A stretch of DNA of 10,337 bases from an uncultured Collinsella sp. (GTDB taxonomy: Bacteria; Actinomycetota; Coriobacteriia; Coriobacteriales; Coriobacteriaceae), in the NCBI GenBank assembly GCA_900552875.1, contig USCS01000041.1, forward strand, positions 1 to 10,337, given 5' to 3'. The notes beneath the pieces were generated by a model that was not told where the DNA came from, ran no database searches, and saw only the letters and a list, made by a program, of their open reading frames with translations. The translations under genes were made by a program, and so were the position numbers. Of the stretch, positions 1 to 6,503 are shown piece by piece; the stretch's first letter is position 1, and the number at the start of each line of letters is the position of its first letter.

Positions 1-102
1 CCGGAGCAGGTTGCGGACTGTCCGCAGAGTTATACGGGCAAGTTTTTGGCGCCGTTGCTCAGGCGTGACCGGGAGCGTCAGGCTCAACTTGATGCTCAAT
101 AA
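1..102 (+). CDS. uvrA: UvrA excinuclease ABC subunit A, C-terminal end only (partial)
   Basis: The first base is in frame with an open reading frame that runs 33 codons to a TAA stop. Its translation, PEQVADCPQSYTGKFLAPLL followed by a charged Arg-rich tail, resembles the extreme C-terminus of UvrA, where a PE-x-(V/I)-A motif and then SYTGK(F/Y)L close the protein. UvrA is the dimeric ATPase that scans DNA for bulky lesions, hands the site to UvrB and so starts nucleotide excision repair. Only the tail is here, so no ATPase or zinc motifs can be checked. The identification rests on this short C-terminal signature and is supported by uvrC lying 2.3 kb downstream on the same strand. Confidence 0.85.
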   Translation, partial: PEQVADCPQSYTGKFLAPLLRRDRERQAQLDAQ

Positions 103-122
103 ATAGGCGATTCAGTTTATGG

Positions 123-153
123 GCGCCATCGACTCCTTGTGATTCGATGGCGC
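123..153 (+). terminator. Perfect 10-bp hairpin after uvrA, probable intrinsic terminator
   Basis: GCGCCATCGA (123-132) is followed 11 bases later by its exact reverse complement TCGATGGCGC (144-153), starting 21 bases after the uvrA stop. The tail (TTGCTGTGT) has only scattered T residues, so the termination signal is imperfect. The position between uvrA and the next gene, and the perfect GC-rich stem, favour a terminator. A transcript-stabilising hairpin is the alternative. Confidence 0.6.
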
Positions 154-168
154 TTGCTGTGTCGAAGT

Positions 169-197
169 GACGTATGCAGCCGAATTGGACATATACT
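169..197 (+). promoter_or_regulatory. Possible promoter of the ybaK-murJ-uvrC cluster
   Basis: A TATACT box (192-197) matches the bacterial -10 consensus at five of six positions and lies 37 bases before the chosen start of the deacylase gene. Upstream, GTGACG (167-172) is a weak -35 candidate (four of six) but at a 19-bp spacing, longer than ideal. The placement fits, because it follows the hairpin behind uvrA and precedes a tightly packed three-gene cluster. This is a pattern match only. Confidence 0.35.
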
Positions 198-234
198 TAA
201 TCTTTACGTCCGAATGCGAGGGAAAGGATATGTC

Positions 235-735
235 ATGGCAAAGGCTGTAAAGACGCCAAAAACCAATGCGATGCGCGAGCTGGAAAGCGCCGGCATTTCC
301 TATGTTCTACATACGTACGAAGACGATGGTGATGAGTCGGTGGGCCTGGGGGTCGCGATTTCGGAGCAGCTTGGCGAGGAGCCCGGTCAAGGATTTAAGA
401 CTTTGGTCTGCGTGACACCGTCCAACGACTATGTCGTGTGCTGCATCCCTGTTGCCGACGAGCTCGATCTAAAGTCCGCCGCGCGTGCCGCGGGGGAGAA
501 GTCCTTGGCCATGATGCATGTGAAGGATTTGCTTGCGGCGACTGGCTACGTTCGCGGCGGCTGCAGCCCGGTCGGTATGAAAAAACGCTACCGGACGCTC
601 ATTGATGAGACATGCGTCCTTTGGGATACCATTTTTATTTCGGGAGGCAAGCGTGGTTATCAGCTCGAGCTTGCACCCGATGATTTAATTGCATTTTGCG
701 GGGCGACGGTTGCCGCGATTACGAGAGAGGACTGA
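235..735 (+). CDS. ybaK: YbaK/EbsC-family Cys-tRNA(Pro) deacylase
   Basis: This 166-residue cytosolic protein is a trans-editing enzyme: it hydrolyses Cys-tRNA(Pro), made when prolyl-tRNA synthetase mischarges cysteine. It matches YbaK along its whole length. The conserved lysine lies in FKTLV (Lys55), followed by PVADELDLK, TGYVRGGCSPVGMKKR (about 103-118) and ISGGKRGYQLEL (about 135-146). E. coli YbaK has GGISPLGQKK at the second motif, so Cys110 is a local change. ATG 235 is chosen because GGAAAGGA (221-228) sits 6 bases upstream and because homology begins just after it. Extension to an upstream ATG at 139 would add 32 residues with no family resemblance and overlap the hairpin. The product ends 3 bases before murJ. 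Some family members act on other aminoacyl-tRNAs, so the exact substrate is inferred. Confidence 0.88.
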   Translation: MAKAVKTPKTNAMRELESAGISYVLHTYEDDGDESVGLGVAISEQLGEEPGQGFKTLVCVTPSNDYVVCCIPVADELDLKSAARAAGEKSLAMMHVKDLLAATGYVRGGCSPVGMKKRYRTLIDETCVLWDTIFISGGKRGYQLELAPDDLIAFCGATVAAITRED

Positions 736-738
736 GCG

Positions 739-2421
739 ATGCCGCAGGAAGAATTGAAGCGCGGAGCTCATTTTGCAAAAGAATCTGCGCCTCAGACACC
801 CTCATCCGAAGCTTCTTCGTCGCGAGATGACACTGACGACATGGGCTCGTCGGACTACTCCACGGTTGGTCGTTCTGCCGGGCTTATGACCATCCTGACT
901 ATCGTGTCTCGCGTCACCGGTTTTATCCGCACGTGGGCAATGGCGGCCGCTATCGGCATGTCGCTGCTCTCGTCCTCCTATCAGGTCGCCAACAACCTGC
1001 CCAATATGCTCTACGAACTCGTGATGGGCGGCATGCTCGTGACGGCGTTTTTGCCCGTGTACATGGGCGTGAGGCGTGAGCAGGGTCGCGAGGCCTCGAA
1101 CGAGTACGTGGGCAACCTGCTCGGCATTCTGCTTTTAGTGCTGGGTGGCATTTCGTTGCTGGGGACCGTGTTCGCCCCGGGCTTTATCTGGACGCAATCG
1201 TTCCTTTCGGGTGACGGTGGCAGCATGGATACCGCTGCGTTCATGTTCCGTTTCTTTGCCATCCAGATTCTGTTTTATGGTTTGGGCTCGGTGTTCTCGG
1301 GCGTTCTCAACGCACACCGCGACTACTTCTGGTCGACGTTTGCCCCGGTCCTCAACAATGTGATCGTCATTGCGAGCTTTATGGGTTTTGCGCCCGTGTC
1401 CGCACAGTTTGGCGAACGTGCCGGCATCATCTTGATTGCGGCCGGTACGACCCTCGGTGTCTTTGTTCAGATGGCATGTCAGATTCCCGCGCTTGGCAAG
1501 CACGGCGTGCATCCCCATATCCATATCGACTTTAAGGACCCCGCGCTGCGCCAGACGATTGCGCTCGGTATCCCGACGCTGCTCGCCACGGTGTGCATGT
1601 TTGTCTCGACTTCTATCACCAACGCTGCCGCGCTGGTGGTCCAGCCCGAGACGGGTCCTTCCGTCATCGCCTATGCGCGCCTGTGGTACACGCTGCCCTA
1701 CGCGCTGATTGCCGCCTCGCTTTCGACGGCGCTCTATACCGAGCTCTCTCATGACGCACAGGAGAAGGATTACGACAGCGTTCGCACGGGCATTTCGCGT
1801 GGCGTCGCCCAGATGCTGTTCTTCCTGATTCCGTTCGCACTGTACCTGATTGTCTTCGCACGTCCGCTCAATATGATCTACTGTGCTGGCAAGTTCGATG
1901 AATCCGGCGTGGCTCTGGTGTCCGAGTACCTTGTCTACCTGGCGCTCTCGCTGCCGCTCTACGGCGTGGTCGTGTTGATGCAGAAGAGCTTCTCTGCCTT
2001 GCTCGACATGAAGCCCTATAGCCGCTATTGCCTGTATTCCGCCATCGGCCAGGCCGGCTCGGTTCTGCTGTTTGGCGTTGTGCTGGGCTTCGGTATGCCG
2101 GCAATCGCGCTTTCGTATGTCGTCGACTACGTGATCTTGGTCGGCTGTTCGCTGTGGTGGCTGCGTCGTCGCCTGCGTGGCCTTCAGGTCAAATCTATCC
2201 TACATGGCGGTTTCTTTGGCCTTTTGCTCGGTGGCCTAGGTGCTGCCGCAGGCGCCGGCGTCATGTGGGCGCTTGAACACTTTGTCGGGGCACTTGGCGG
2301 CTCGATTCTGATTACTCTTGGCTACGTTTGCGTTGCGGGTGTCGCCTCGCTTGTTGTTACCTTTGGCCTTGCCGTCGTCCTTAAGATGCCCGAGGTCTCG
2401 GCGCTGCTTCGTCGCAAGTAG
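739..2421 (+). CDS. murJ: MurJ (MviN) lipid II flippase
   Basis: A 560-residue polytopic inner-membrane protein of the MOP superfamily that moves lipid II, the peptidoglycan precursor, across the membrane. After a hydrophilic Ser/Asp/Glu-rich tail (about 1-42), the family signature follows: SRVTGFIR (Arg58 and Arg64, matching E. coli Arg18 and Arg24), LPNMLYELVMGG (87-98), and YARLWYTLPYALIAASLSTA with Arg314. Long hydrophobic stretches fit the family's 14 membrane helices. The position of E. coli Arg52 is Tyr92 here, which I recall as usual in Actinobacteria. No C-terminal pseudokinase domain of the mycobacterial type is present. ATG 739 has GAGAGG 8 bases upstream and lies 3 bases after the deacylase stop. 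An internal ATG at 841 would remove the tail but has a poor ribosome site. Likely co-transcribed with its neighbours. Confidence 0.92.
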   Translation: MPQEELKRGAHFAKESAPQTPSSEASSSRDDTDDMGSSDYSTVGRSAGLMTILTIVSRVTGFIRTWAMAAAIGMSLLSSSYQVANNLPNMLYELVMGGMLVTAFLPVYMGVRREQGREASNEYVGNLLGILLLVLGGISLLGTVFAPGFIWTQSFLSGDGGSMDTAAFMFRFFAIQILFYGLGSVFSGVLNAHRDYFWSTFAPVLNNVIVIASFMGFAPVSAQFGERAGIILIAAGTTLGVFVQMACQIPALGKHGVHPHIHIDFKDPALRQTIALGIPTLLATVCMFVSTSITNAAALVVQPETGPSVIAYARLWYTLPYALIAASLSTALYTELSHDAQEKDYDSVRTGISRGVAQMLFFLIPFALYLIVFARPLNMIYCAGKFDESGVALVSEYLVYLALSLPLYGVVVLMQKSFSALLDMKPYSRYCLYSAIGQAGSVLLFGVVLGFGMPAIALSYVVDYVILVGCSLWWLRRRLRGLQVKSILHGGFFGLLLGGLGAAAGAGVMWALEHFVGALGGSILITLGYVCVAGVASLVVTFGLAVVLKMPEVSALLRRK

Positions 2422-4368
2422 GTGCGCGTGGCCGGTCACGACAACATACCAACGCTTGCCGAGCAGGTTTCGCGCGTTCCCACACAGCCCGGATGCTACC
2501 TTTGGAAGGATGCCAAGGGCGATGTCATCTACGTGGGCAAGGCGAAAAACCTGCGCGCCCGCATGCGTCAATACGTGACACTGCAGGATGAGCGTCAAAA
2601 GATCCCGCTGATGATGCAGCTGGTGGCGAGCTTTGACTACATCGTTGTCGAAACCGAGCATGAGGCGCTTGTACTCGAGCGCAACCTGATCGGCCAGTAC
2701 CATCCGTACTTTAACGTCGACCTCAAGGATGACAAGAGCTACCCCTTTATCGCCATTACAAAGGGCGACCTGTATCCCGCGATCAAATACACGCGTGAGC
2801 GTCATAAGCCGGGAACGCGCTATTTTGGACCCTATACCGATAGCCGTGCGGCACGTGAGACGATAGATACGCTGCGCAAGGTTATCCCCATCTGCTCTGC
2901 ATCCTGTGCGGAGTGGCGTCGTTGTCGCCGTACCATCGAGTCCCACAAGGGCGAGGAAGACATCGTCAATATGATTTGCGCACAAAACGGGCGTCCCTGC
3001 TTTGACTACCATGTCGGGCGCGGCCCGGGTGCGTGTGTCGGCGCGATTTCCCCGGCAGACTATGCCAAGAACGTCAAGCGTGTCGAGCGCTTTTTGTCGG
3101 GCCATCGCAAGGATGTCGTCGATGAGCTGACCTCCGAGATGACGGATGCCGCCGAGGCGCTCGACTTTGAGCGCGCGGCACGCGTCAAACGTCGTTTGGA
3201 GGTCATCAGGGGTCTGGACGATCGTCAGCAAGTCGTTTTTCCCTCCAGTGTCGATATCGATGTCATCGGGTTCTATCGCGAGGAGACCATCTCCGCCGCT
3301 TGCGTCTTCGTCGTTCGCGAGGGCCGAACAGTTCGCACCTGCGAGTTCATTCTCGACAAGGGTCTTGATGTTGACGAGGAAGAGCTCCAGTCGGGCTTTC
3401 TTAAGCGCTATTACGACGAGACGGCTGATATTCCAGCTGAGGTCAACCTTTCCGTCGAGCTTGAGGATGCGGAGGCGCTGGGGGAGTGGCTTGCGGGCAA
3501 GCGTGAGCGTTCCTGCCATCTCCATAGGCCGCAGCGTGGCGAAAAGCACCGTCTGCTCGATATGGCATCCAAAAATGCGCGCCATGCCCTCATGCGCTAC
3601 ATGATGCGAACGGGGTACGCTGACGACCGCACCAATCAAGCGCTCCTGGAGCTCGAAAGTGCGTTGGCGCTGCCATCGCCGCCGTTGCGTATCGAGTGCT
3701 TCGATATCTCTACACTGCATGGCACCTTTACGGTCGCCTCGATGGTGGTGTTTACCAACGGGCGCGCCGACAAGAGCCAGTACCGTCGTTTTAAAATTCA
3801 GGCCGAATTGGACGAGGCAAACGACTTCGTGTCGATGTCCGAGGTTTTGGGACGACGCTATGCTCCCGAGCGCATGGCCGACGAGCGCTTTGGCTCGCGC
3901 CCCGATTTGCTCGTTGTCGATGGCGGTAAGCCGCAATTGACCGCTGCGATCAAGCAACTTGAGGCTCTTGGGCTCGATATACCAGTTTGTGGCTTGGCGA
4001 AGGCCGACGAGGAAGTTTTTGTGCCTTGGGACGAGACTCCTGTCGTGCTGCCGACCGGGTCTGCTTCGCTCTATCTAATTAAACAGGTACGCGATGAGTC
4101 CCACCGATTTGCCATCACGTTCCACCGTGAGTTGCGCGATAAAGCCATGACGGTTTCGGTACTCGATGACGTTCCAGGCGTGGGACCCACCAGAAAACGT
4201 GCCCTTATGCGCCATTTTGGCTCGATGAAGCGTTTGCGCGCGGCGAGCGAGCAAGAGATCGCGGAAGTTCGCGGCATACCTGCCGATGTTGCCAAGGCGG
4301 TCCACGAGGCGCTCGTTGCATGGAATGCCGAGCGCGCCGAGGCGGCGGCTGGCCATTCCGATAGCTAA
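2422..4368 (+). CDS. uvrC: UvrC excinuclease ABC subunit C
   Basis: A 648-residue nuclease that makes both incisions, 3' and 5' of the lesion, on UvrB-bound DNA. The domain order is complete. The GIY-YIG domain (about 20-100) has GCYLW, IYVGKAKNLRARM with Arg45, and the catalytic Glu86 in EALVLERNLI. The cysteine-containing region has CSASC and GRPCFDYHVGRGPGAC. The UVR motif that binds UvrB is at about 233-263. The RNase H-like nuclease has Asp428 (ECFDIS), Asp500 (LLVVDGGKPQL) and His561 (DESHRFAI). The tandem helix-hairpin-helix region (about 580-640) has VPGVGPTRKRALMRHFGS and VRGIPADVAKAV. Length is near the usual 600-650. The GTG start directly abuts the murJ stop with no clear ribosome site, which suggests translational coupling. 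A GTG at 2428, with AGGTG just upstream, is an equally possible start. Confidence 0.95.
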   Translation: MRVAGHDNIPTLAEQVSRVPTQPGCYLWKDAKGDVIYVGKAKNLRARMRQYVTLQDERQKIPLMMQLVASFDYIVVETEHEALVLERNLIGQYHPYFNVDLKDDKSYPFIAITKGDLYPAIKYTRERHKPGTRYFGPYTDSRAARETIDTLRKVIPICSASCAEWRRCRRTIESHKGEEDIVNMICAQNGRPCFDYHVGRGPGACVGAISPADYAKNVKRVERFLSGHRKDVVDELTSEMTDAAEALDFERAARVKRRLEVIRGLDDRQQVVFPSSVDIDVIGFYREETISAACVFVVREGRTVRTCEFILDKGLDVDEEELQSGFLKRYYDETADIPAEVNLSVELEDAEALGEWLAGKRERSCHLHRPQRGEKHRLLDMASKNARHALMRYMMRTGYADDRTNQALLELESALALPSPPLRIECFDISTLHGTFTVASMVVFTNGRADKSQYRRFKIQAELDEANDFVSMSEVLGRRYAPERMADERFGSRPDLLVVDGGKPQLTAAIKQLEALGLDIPVCGLAKADEEVFVPWDETPVVLPTGSASLYLIKQVRDESHRFAITFHRELRDKAMTVSVLDDVPGVGPTRKRALMRHFGSMKRLRAASEQEIAEVRGIPADVAKAVHEALVAWNAERAEAAAGHSDS

Positions 4369-4468
4369 ACACGAGCCTAAACAACTGATATACATGATTG
4401 CGCGATTTTCAACCATTTATTTCGCCATGATTGCCTGCTGGTTTCGGGTTTTATTAACGCTAAAACGT
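4369..4468 (+). other. AT-richer spacer after uvrC, no clear terminator
   Basis: This is the first part of a 364-base gene-free stretch and is visibly more AT-rich than the genes around it. I see no good GC-rich stem followed by a T run behind uvrC. A nine-base word, CATGATTGC, occurs twice (4393-4401 and 4426-4434), exactly 33 bases apart, close to three helical turns. An imperfect pairing between GGTTTCGGG (about 4440-4448) and AACCCAAGCGAAAACC (4475-4490) is too interrupted to call a terminator. No coding region is supported. Confidence 0.4.
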
Positions 4469-4500
4469 TTGACTAACCCAAGCGAAAACCCTGCTATCCT
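4469..4500 (+). promoter_or_regulatory. Probable promoter of the peptide transporter operon (extended -10)
   Basis: TGCTATCCT (4492-4500) is an extended -10 element: TG, one base, then TATCCT. TTGACT (4469-4474) is a good -35 hexamer but lies 20 bp away, longer than the usual 17. Extended -10 promoters tolerate a weak or misplaced -35. Transcription would start near 4507 and give a leader of about 225 bases before the binding-protein gene. A second TTGACG at 4506-4511 has no matching -10 at proper spacing. Confidence 0.5.
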
Positions 4501-4527
4501 GCGGGTTGACGAAGACTGATATCTCAC

Positions 4528-4622
4528 CTCGCCGATACATACTGTCTGGCGAATCATTTGTCAATGAATTCGGTGAACGGTAGTAAATACCGTTCAAGCG
4601 TATGTATGTATCGGTCGCCGAG
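4528..4622 (+). ncRNA. Candidate structured leader RNA, three-way junction
   Basis: Read as RNA, this part of the operon leader folds by simple complementarity. CCGATACATAC (4532-4542) pairs perfectly with GTATGTATCGG (4604-4614). The helix extends through CTCG (4528-4531) with CGAG (4619-4622) across a 4-base bulge (4615-4618). It encloses a hairpin at 4550-4572 (9 bp, one bulged A, loop TGTC) and a perfect 9-bp hairpin TGAACGGTA / TACCGTTCA (4574-4582 / 4588-4596, loop GTAAA). The junction linkers would be 7, 1 and 7 bases. The architecture resembles a cis-regulatory RNA, but I find none of the sequence signatures of the TPP, purine, T-box, cobalamin, FMN or fluoride classes. Alternatively, the palindromes are protein-binding operators. 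Function unknown. Confidence 0.5.
4574..4596. promoter_or_regulatory. 23-bp perfect palindrome, possible operator
   Basis: TGAACGGTA and TACCGTTCA are exact reverse complements separated by five bases, the size and symmetry expected of a site for a dimeric repressor. It lies about 70 bases downstream of the predicted transcription start, where a bound repressor would act as a roadblock. The same bases form the third arm of the proposed leader RNA, so the two readings compete. I cannot assign a regulator. Confidence 0.4.
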
Positions 4623-4668
4623 CGCGGCACCTCAGTTGGGTTCGTCGGTAGGTAAGGTATATATCGTC

Positions 4669-4679
4669 CGCAAGTTGCG
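4669..4679. repeat. Short palindrome CGCAA-G-TTGCG
   Basis: Two five-base half sites are exactly complementary around one central base. With a one-base centre this cannot be a full RNA hairpin, so if functional it is more likely a DNA site, or part of an alternative RNA pairing with the hairpin that begins one base later. At this length chance is a fair explanation. Confidence 0.3.
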
Positions 4680-4703
4680 CGGGGGCACGTCTAGGTGCTC
4701 CCG
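4680..4703 (+). promoter_or_regulatory. Hairpin just upstream of the binding-protein ribosome site
   Basis: CGGGGGCAC (4680-4688) pairs with GTGCTCCCG (4695-4703), nine pairs including one G-U, around a six-base loop. It ends 20 bases before the AGGAGA ribosome site. No run of T follows (AGTAAGATTCTCT), so it is a weak intrinsic terminator at best. It could be an attenuator, the switching half of a leader RNA, or a 5' stabilising stem. Confidence 0.5.
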
Positions 4704-4732
4704 AGTAAGATTCTCTATTGATAGGAGAAGAC

Positions 4733-6346
4733 ATGGCCATCATCAACAAGGGTATGTCCAGGCGTTCGTTCCTCGGCCTCACCGGCAGCGTCGCTGCTGT
4801 CGCCGGCCTTGGTCTCACTGGCTGCGGTGGCAGCTCTAGCGACGAGGGTTCCGCTTCCGGCTCCACCGATTCCGCCAACCGTGGCGGCGGCGTGATCACC
4901 GCTGGTTCCGCTTACGCTCCGTCCAGCTTCGATCCCGCCAGCACCGGCTCCGCTGTGGGCCTGGGTGCTAACTGGCACGTCGTCGAGGGCCTCTACGGCA
5001 TCGATTACCACGACTACAGCACCTTCAACGAGCTCGCCACCGACGATCCCAAGTCTGTGGACGACACCACTTTCGAGGTCACCATCCGCAAGGGCGCCAA
5101 GTTCTCCGATGGCACCGAGGTCACCGCTGACGATGTCGTTGCCTCCTACACCGCTTGCGCCGCTTCCGCTACCTATGCTCCGTTCTTCCAGCCCTTCGAG
5201 TCCATCGAGGCCAAGGACGCCAGCACCGTGACGGTCAAGACCAAGGTCCCCAACTTCTCCCTGCTCAAGGATCGTCTGGCCATCGTCCGCGTTACCCCGG
5301 CCACCCAGACCGAGGAGGATCGCGCCAAGCAGCCGATCGGCTCCGGCCCCTGGATGTACGACTCTATCTCCGATACCGAGATCACCCTGGTTCCCAACCC
5401 CGAGTACAACGGTGAGTATGCTGCCGAGGATAAGAAGATCCAGTACAGCATCCTGACCGACCCCACCGCTCGCGTTACCGCTCAGCAGGAGGGCTCCACG
5501 CTCGTTATGGAGCTCGTTACCGCTGACGCCGTCGACCAGCTCGAGAGCGCCGGCTGCAAGATCGATAACGTTCAGGGTTTCGGCACCCGCTTCATCATGT
5601 TCAACGTCGCCAAGGAGCCTTGGAACAACGTCAAGGTCCGTCAGGCTGTCATGTATGCGCTCGACACCGAGAAGATGGTCAGCAACACCTTCGCCGGCCT
5701 TGCCACCGCTGCCAGCTGCTACCTGCCCAAGAGCTTCACCAACTATCATGAGGCTTCCACGGTGTACAAGACCGACGCCAAGAAGGCTAAGAAGCTCATC
5801 GAGGAATCTGGCATCACCCCGGGTGCCATCACCCTGCGCACCACCGACAACGAGCAGATTAAGGGCATGGCCGCCCAGGTCAAGAACGACCTCGACGCTC
5901 TCGGCTTCGATGTGACCATCCAGACCGATACCTCGCCGGCTACCTACGCTGCCATCGACGGCGGCGAGGCCTACGATATCCTCCTTGCCCCTGGCGATCC
6001 TTCCTGCTTCGGCGCCGACCCCGACCTGCTGCTCAACTGGTGGTACGGCGACAACGTCTGGATGCAGACCCGTTGCCCGTGGAAGGAGTCCGCTGAGTGG
6101 CAGAAGCTCCACGGTCTCATGGACGAGGCTCTTGCCGCCGAGGGCGACGAGCAGCAGAAGAAGTGGAACGAGTGCTTCGACATCATTGCCGACAACGCCG
6201 TTCTGTACCCCGTTGTCCACGTCAAGACCGTCTCCGCTTCCTGGGACGATCCGTCCACTGCGCCCAACGGCGAGGCCCTCGATGGCTTCAAGGGCATCGG
6301 CACGACGAGCATGTCCTTCAGGGGCGTTGCGACCGTCAAGGCGTAA
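4733..6346 (+). CDS. Peptide-type ABC transporter substrate-binding lipoprotein (SBP_bac_5 family, DppA/OppA-like)
   Basis: A 537-residue binding protein that captures the substrate outside the membrane and delivers it to the permeases encoded next. The N-terminus carries a twin-arginine motif, SRRSFL (9-14), a hydrophobic stretch and a lipobox LTGC with Cys31, so it looks like a Tat-exported lipoprotein anchored on the outer face of the membrane. A Gly/Ser-rich linker follows. The family signature is seen in IRKGAKFSDGTEVTADDVV and in the late LLLNWWYGDN region. Family substrates include di- and oligopeptides, nickel chelates and others; the sequence does not decide between them. ATG 4733 follows AGGAGA (4723-4728) by 4 bases. 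An in-frame TTG at 4718 overlaps that site and is less likely. Codon choice is highly restricted (Lys almost always AAG), as expected for an abundant protein. Confidence 0.9.
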   Translation: MAIINKGMSRRSFLGLTGSVAAVAGLGLTGCGGSSSDEGSASGSTDSANRGGGVITAGSAYAPSSFDPASTGSAVGLGANWHVVEGLYGIDYHDYSTFNELATDDPKSVDDTTFEVTIRKGAKFSDGTEVTADDVVASYTACAASATYAPFFQPFESIEAKDASTVTVKTKVPNFSLLKDRLAIVRVTPATQTEEDRAKQPIGSGPWMYDSISDTEITLVPNPEYNGEYAAEDKKIQYSILTDPTARVTAQQEGSTLVMELVTADAVDQLESAGCKIDNVQGFGTRFIMFNVAKEPWNNVKVRQAVMYALDTEKMVSNTFAGLATAASCYLPKSFTNYHEASTVYKTDAKKAKKLIEESGITPGAITLRTTDNEQIKGMAAQVKNDLDALGFDVTIQTDTSPATYAAIDGGEAYDILLAPGDPSCFGADPDLLLNWWYGDNVWMQTRCPWKESAEWQKLHGLMDEALAAEGDEQQKKWNECFDIIADNAVLYPVVHVKTVSASWDDPSTAPNGEALDGFKGIGTTSMSFRGVATVKA

Positions 6347-6394
6347 GACTCGCTTGAGTCTGTATGCAGGATGTCGGTCGTTGGGACCGTATCC
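6346..6394 (+). repeat. Two stem-loops behind the binding-protein gene
   Basis: Immediately after the stop, GACTC and GAGTC (6347-6351 / 6356-6360) form a small hairpin with a four-base loop, extendable by one A-T pair. A second stem, GGAT plus CGGTC pairing with GACCG plus ATCC (6369-6394), has a five-base loop and a small internal bulge. Neither is followed by a T run, so they look like 3' end-protecting structures, not terminators. Confidence 0.4.
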
Positions 6395-6408
6395 TCATAG
6401 TTGAAACA

Positions 6409-6442
6409 AAGACCCGGGCGGCAACGATGTCGCTCGGGTCTT
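6409..6442 (+). terminator. 12-bp stem-loop between binding protein and permease, probable partial terminator or RNA stabiliser
   Basis: AAGACCCGGGCG (6409-6420) pairs with CGCTCGGGTCTT (6431-6442), twelve pairs with one G-U, around a ten-base loop. The following bases (GTAATGAG) are not a T run, so termination would be leaky. Such a hairpin between a binding-protein gene and its permease genes commonly lets far more binding protein than membrane complex be made, by partial termination or by blocking 3' exonucleases. Confidence 0.65.
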
Positions 6443-6503
6443 GTAATGAGTATCCGTACTCATATACCAGTTGGTCCTACCGACAAAAGAAAGGGGAGAG
6501 AAC

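Noticed and set aside
139..234. Upstream extension of the deacylase gene to an ATG at 139
   Set aside because: The added 32 residues have no family match, the start lies inside the hairpin loop behind uvrA, and a good ribosome site precedes ATG 235.
2236..3957. Minus-strand open frame of about 570 codons opposite murJ and uvrC
   Set aside because: It spans the junction of two well-supported genes and shows no recognisable domain.
4440..4490. Terminator of uvrC formed by GGTTTCGGG and AACCCAAGCGAAAACC
   Set aside because: Pairing needs several bulges, there is no T run after it, and it overlaps the predicted -35 region.
4507..4732. Known riboswitch or T-box in the leader
   Set aside because: I looked for the typical conserved words of the T-box, TPP, cobalamin, FMN, purine, fluoride and ZTP classes and found none. 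An Rfam search is still needed to exclude less familiar classes.
4558..4839. Possible small protein (93 codons) in the leader, running into the binding-protein gene
   Set aside because: No ribosome site, a Ser/Arg-rich composition, overlap with the whole 5' end of the real gene in another frame, and it runs through the RNA stems.
4715..6220. Minus-strand open frame of about 500 codons opposite the binding-protein gene
   Set aside because: Same codon-bias artefact: a repetitive Gly/Val/Leu/Asp composition with no motif, and the + strand product is a clear SBP_bac_5 protein.
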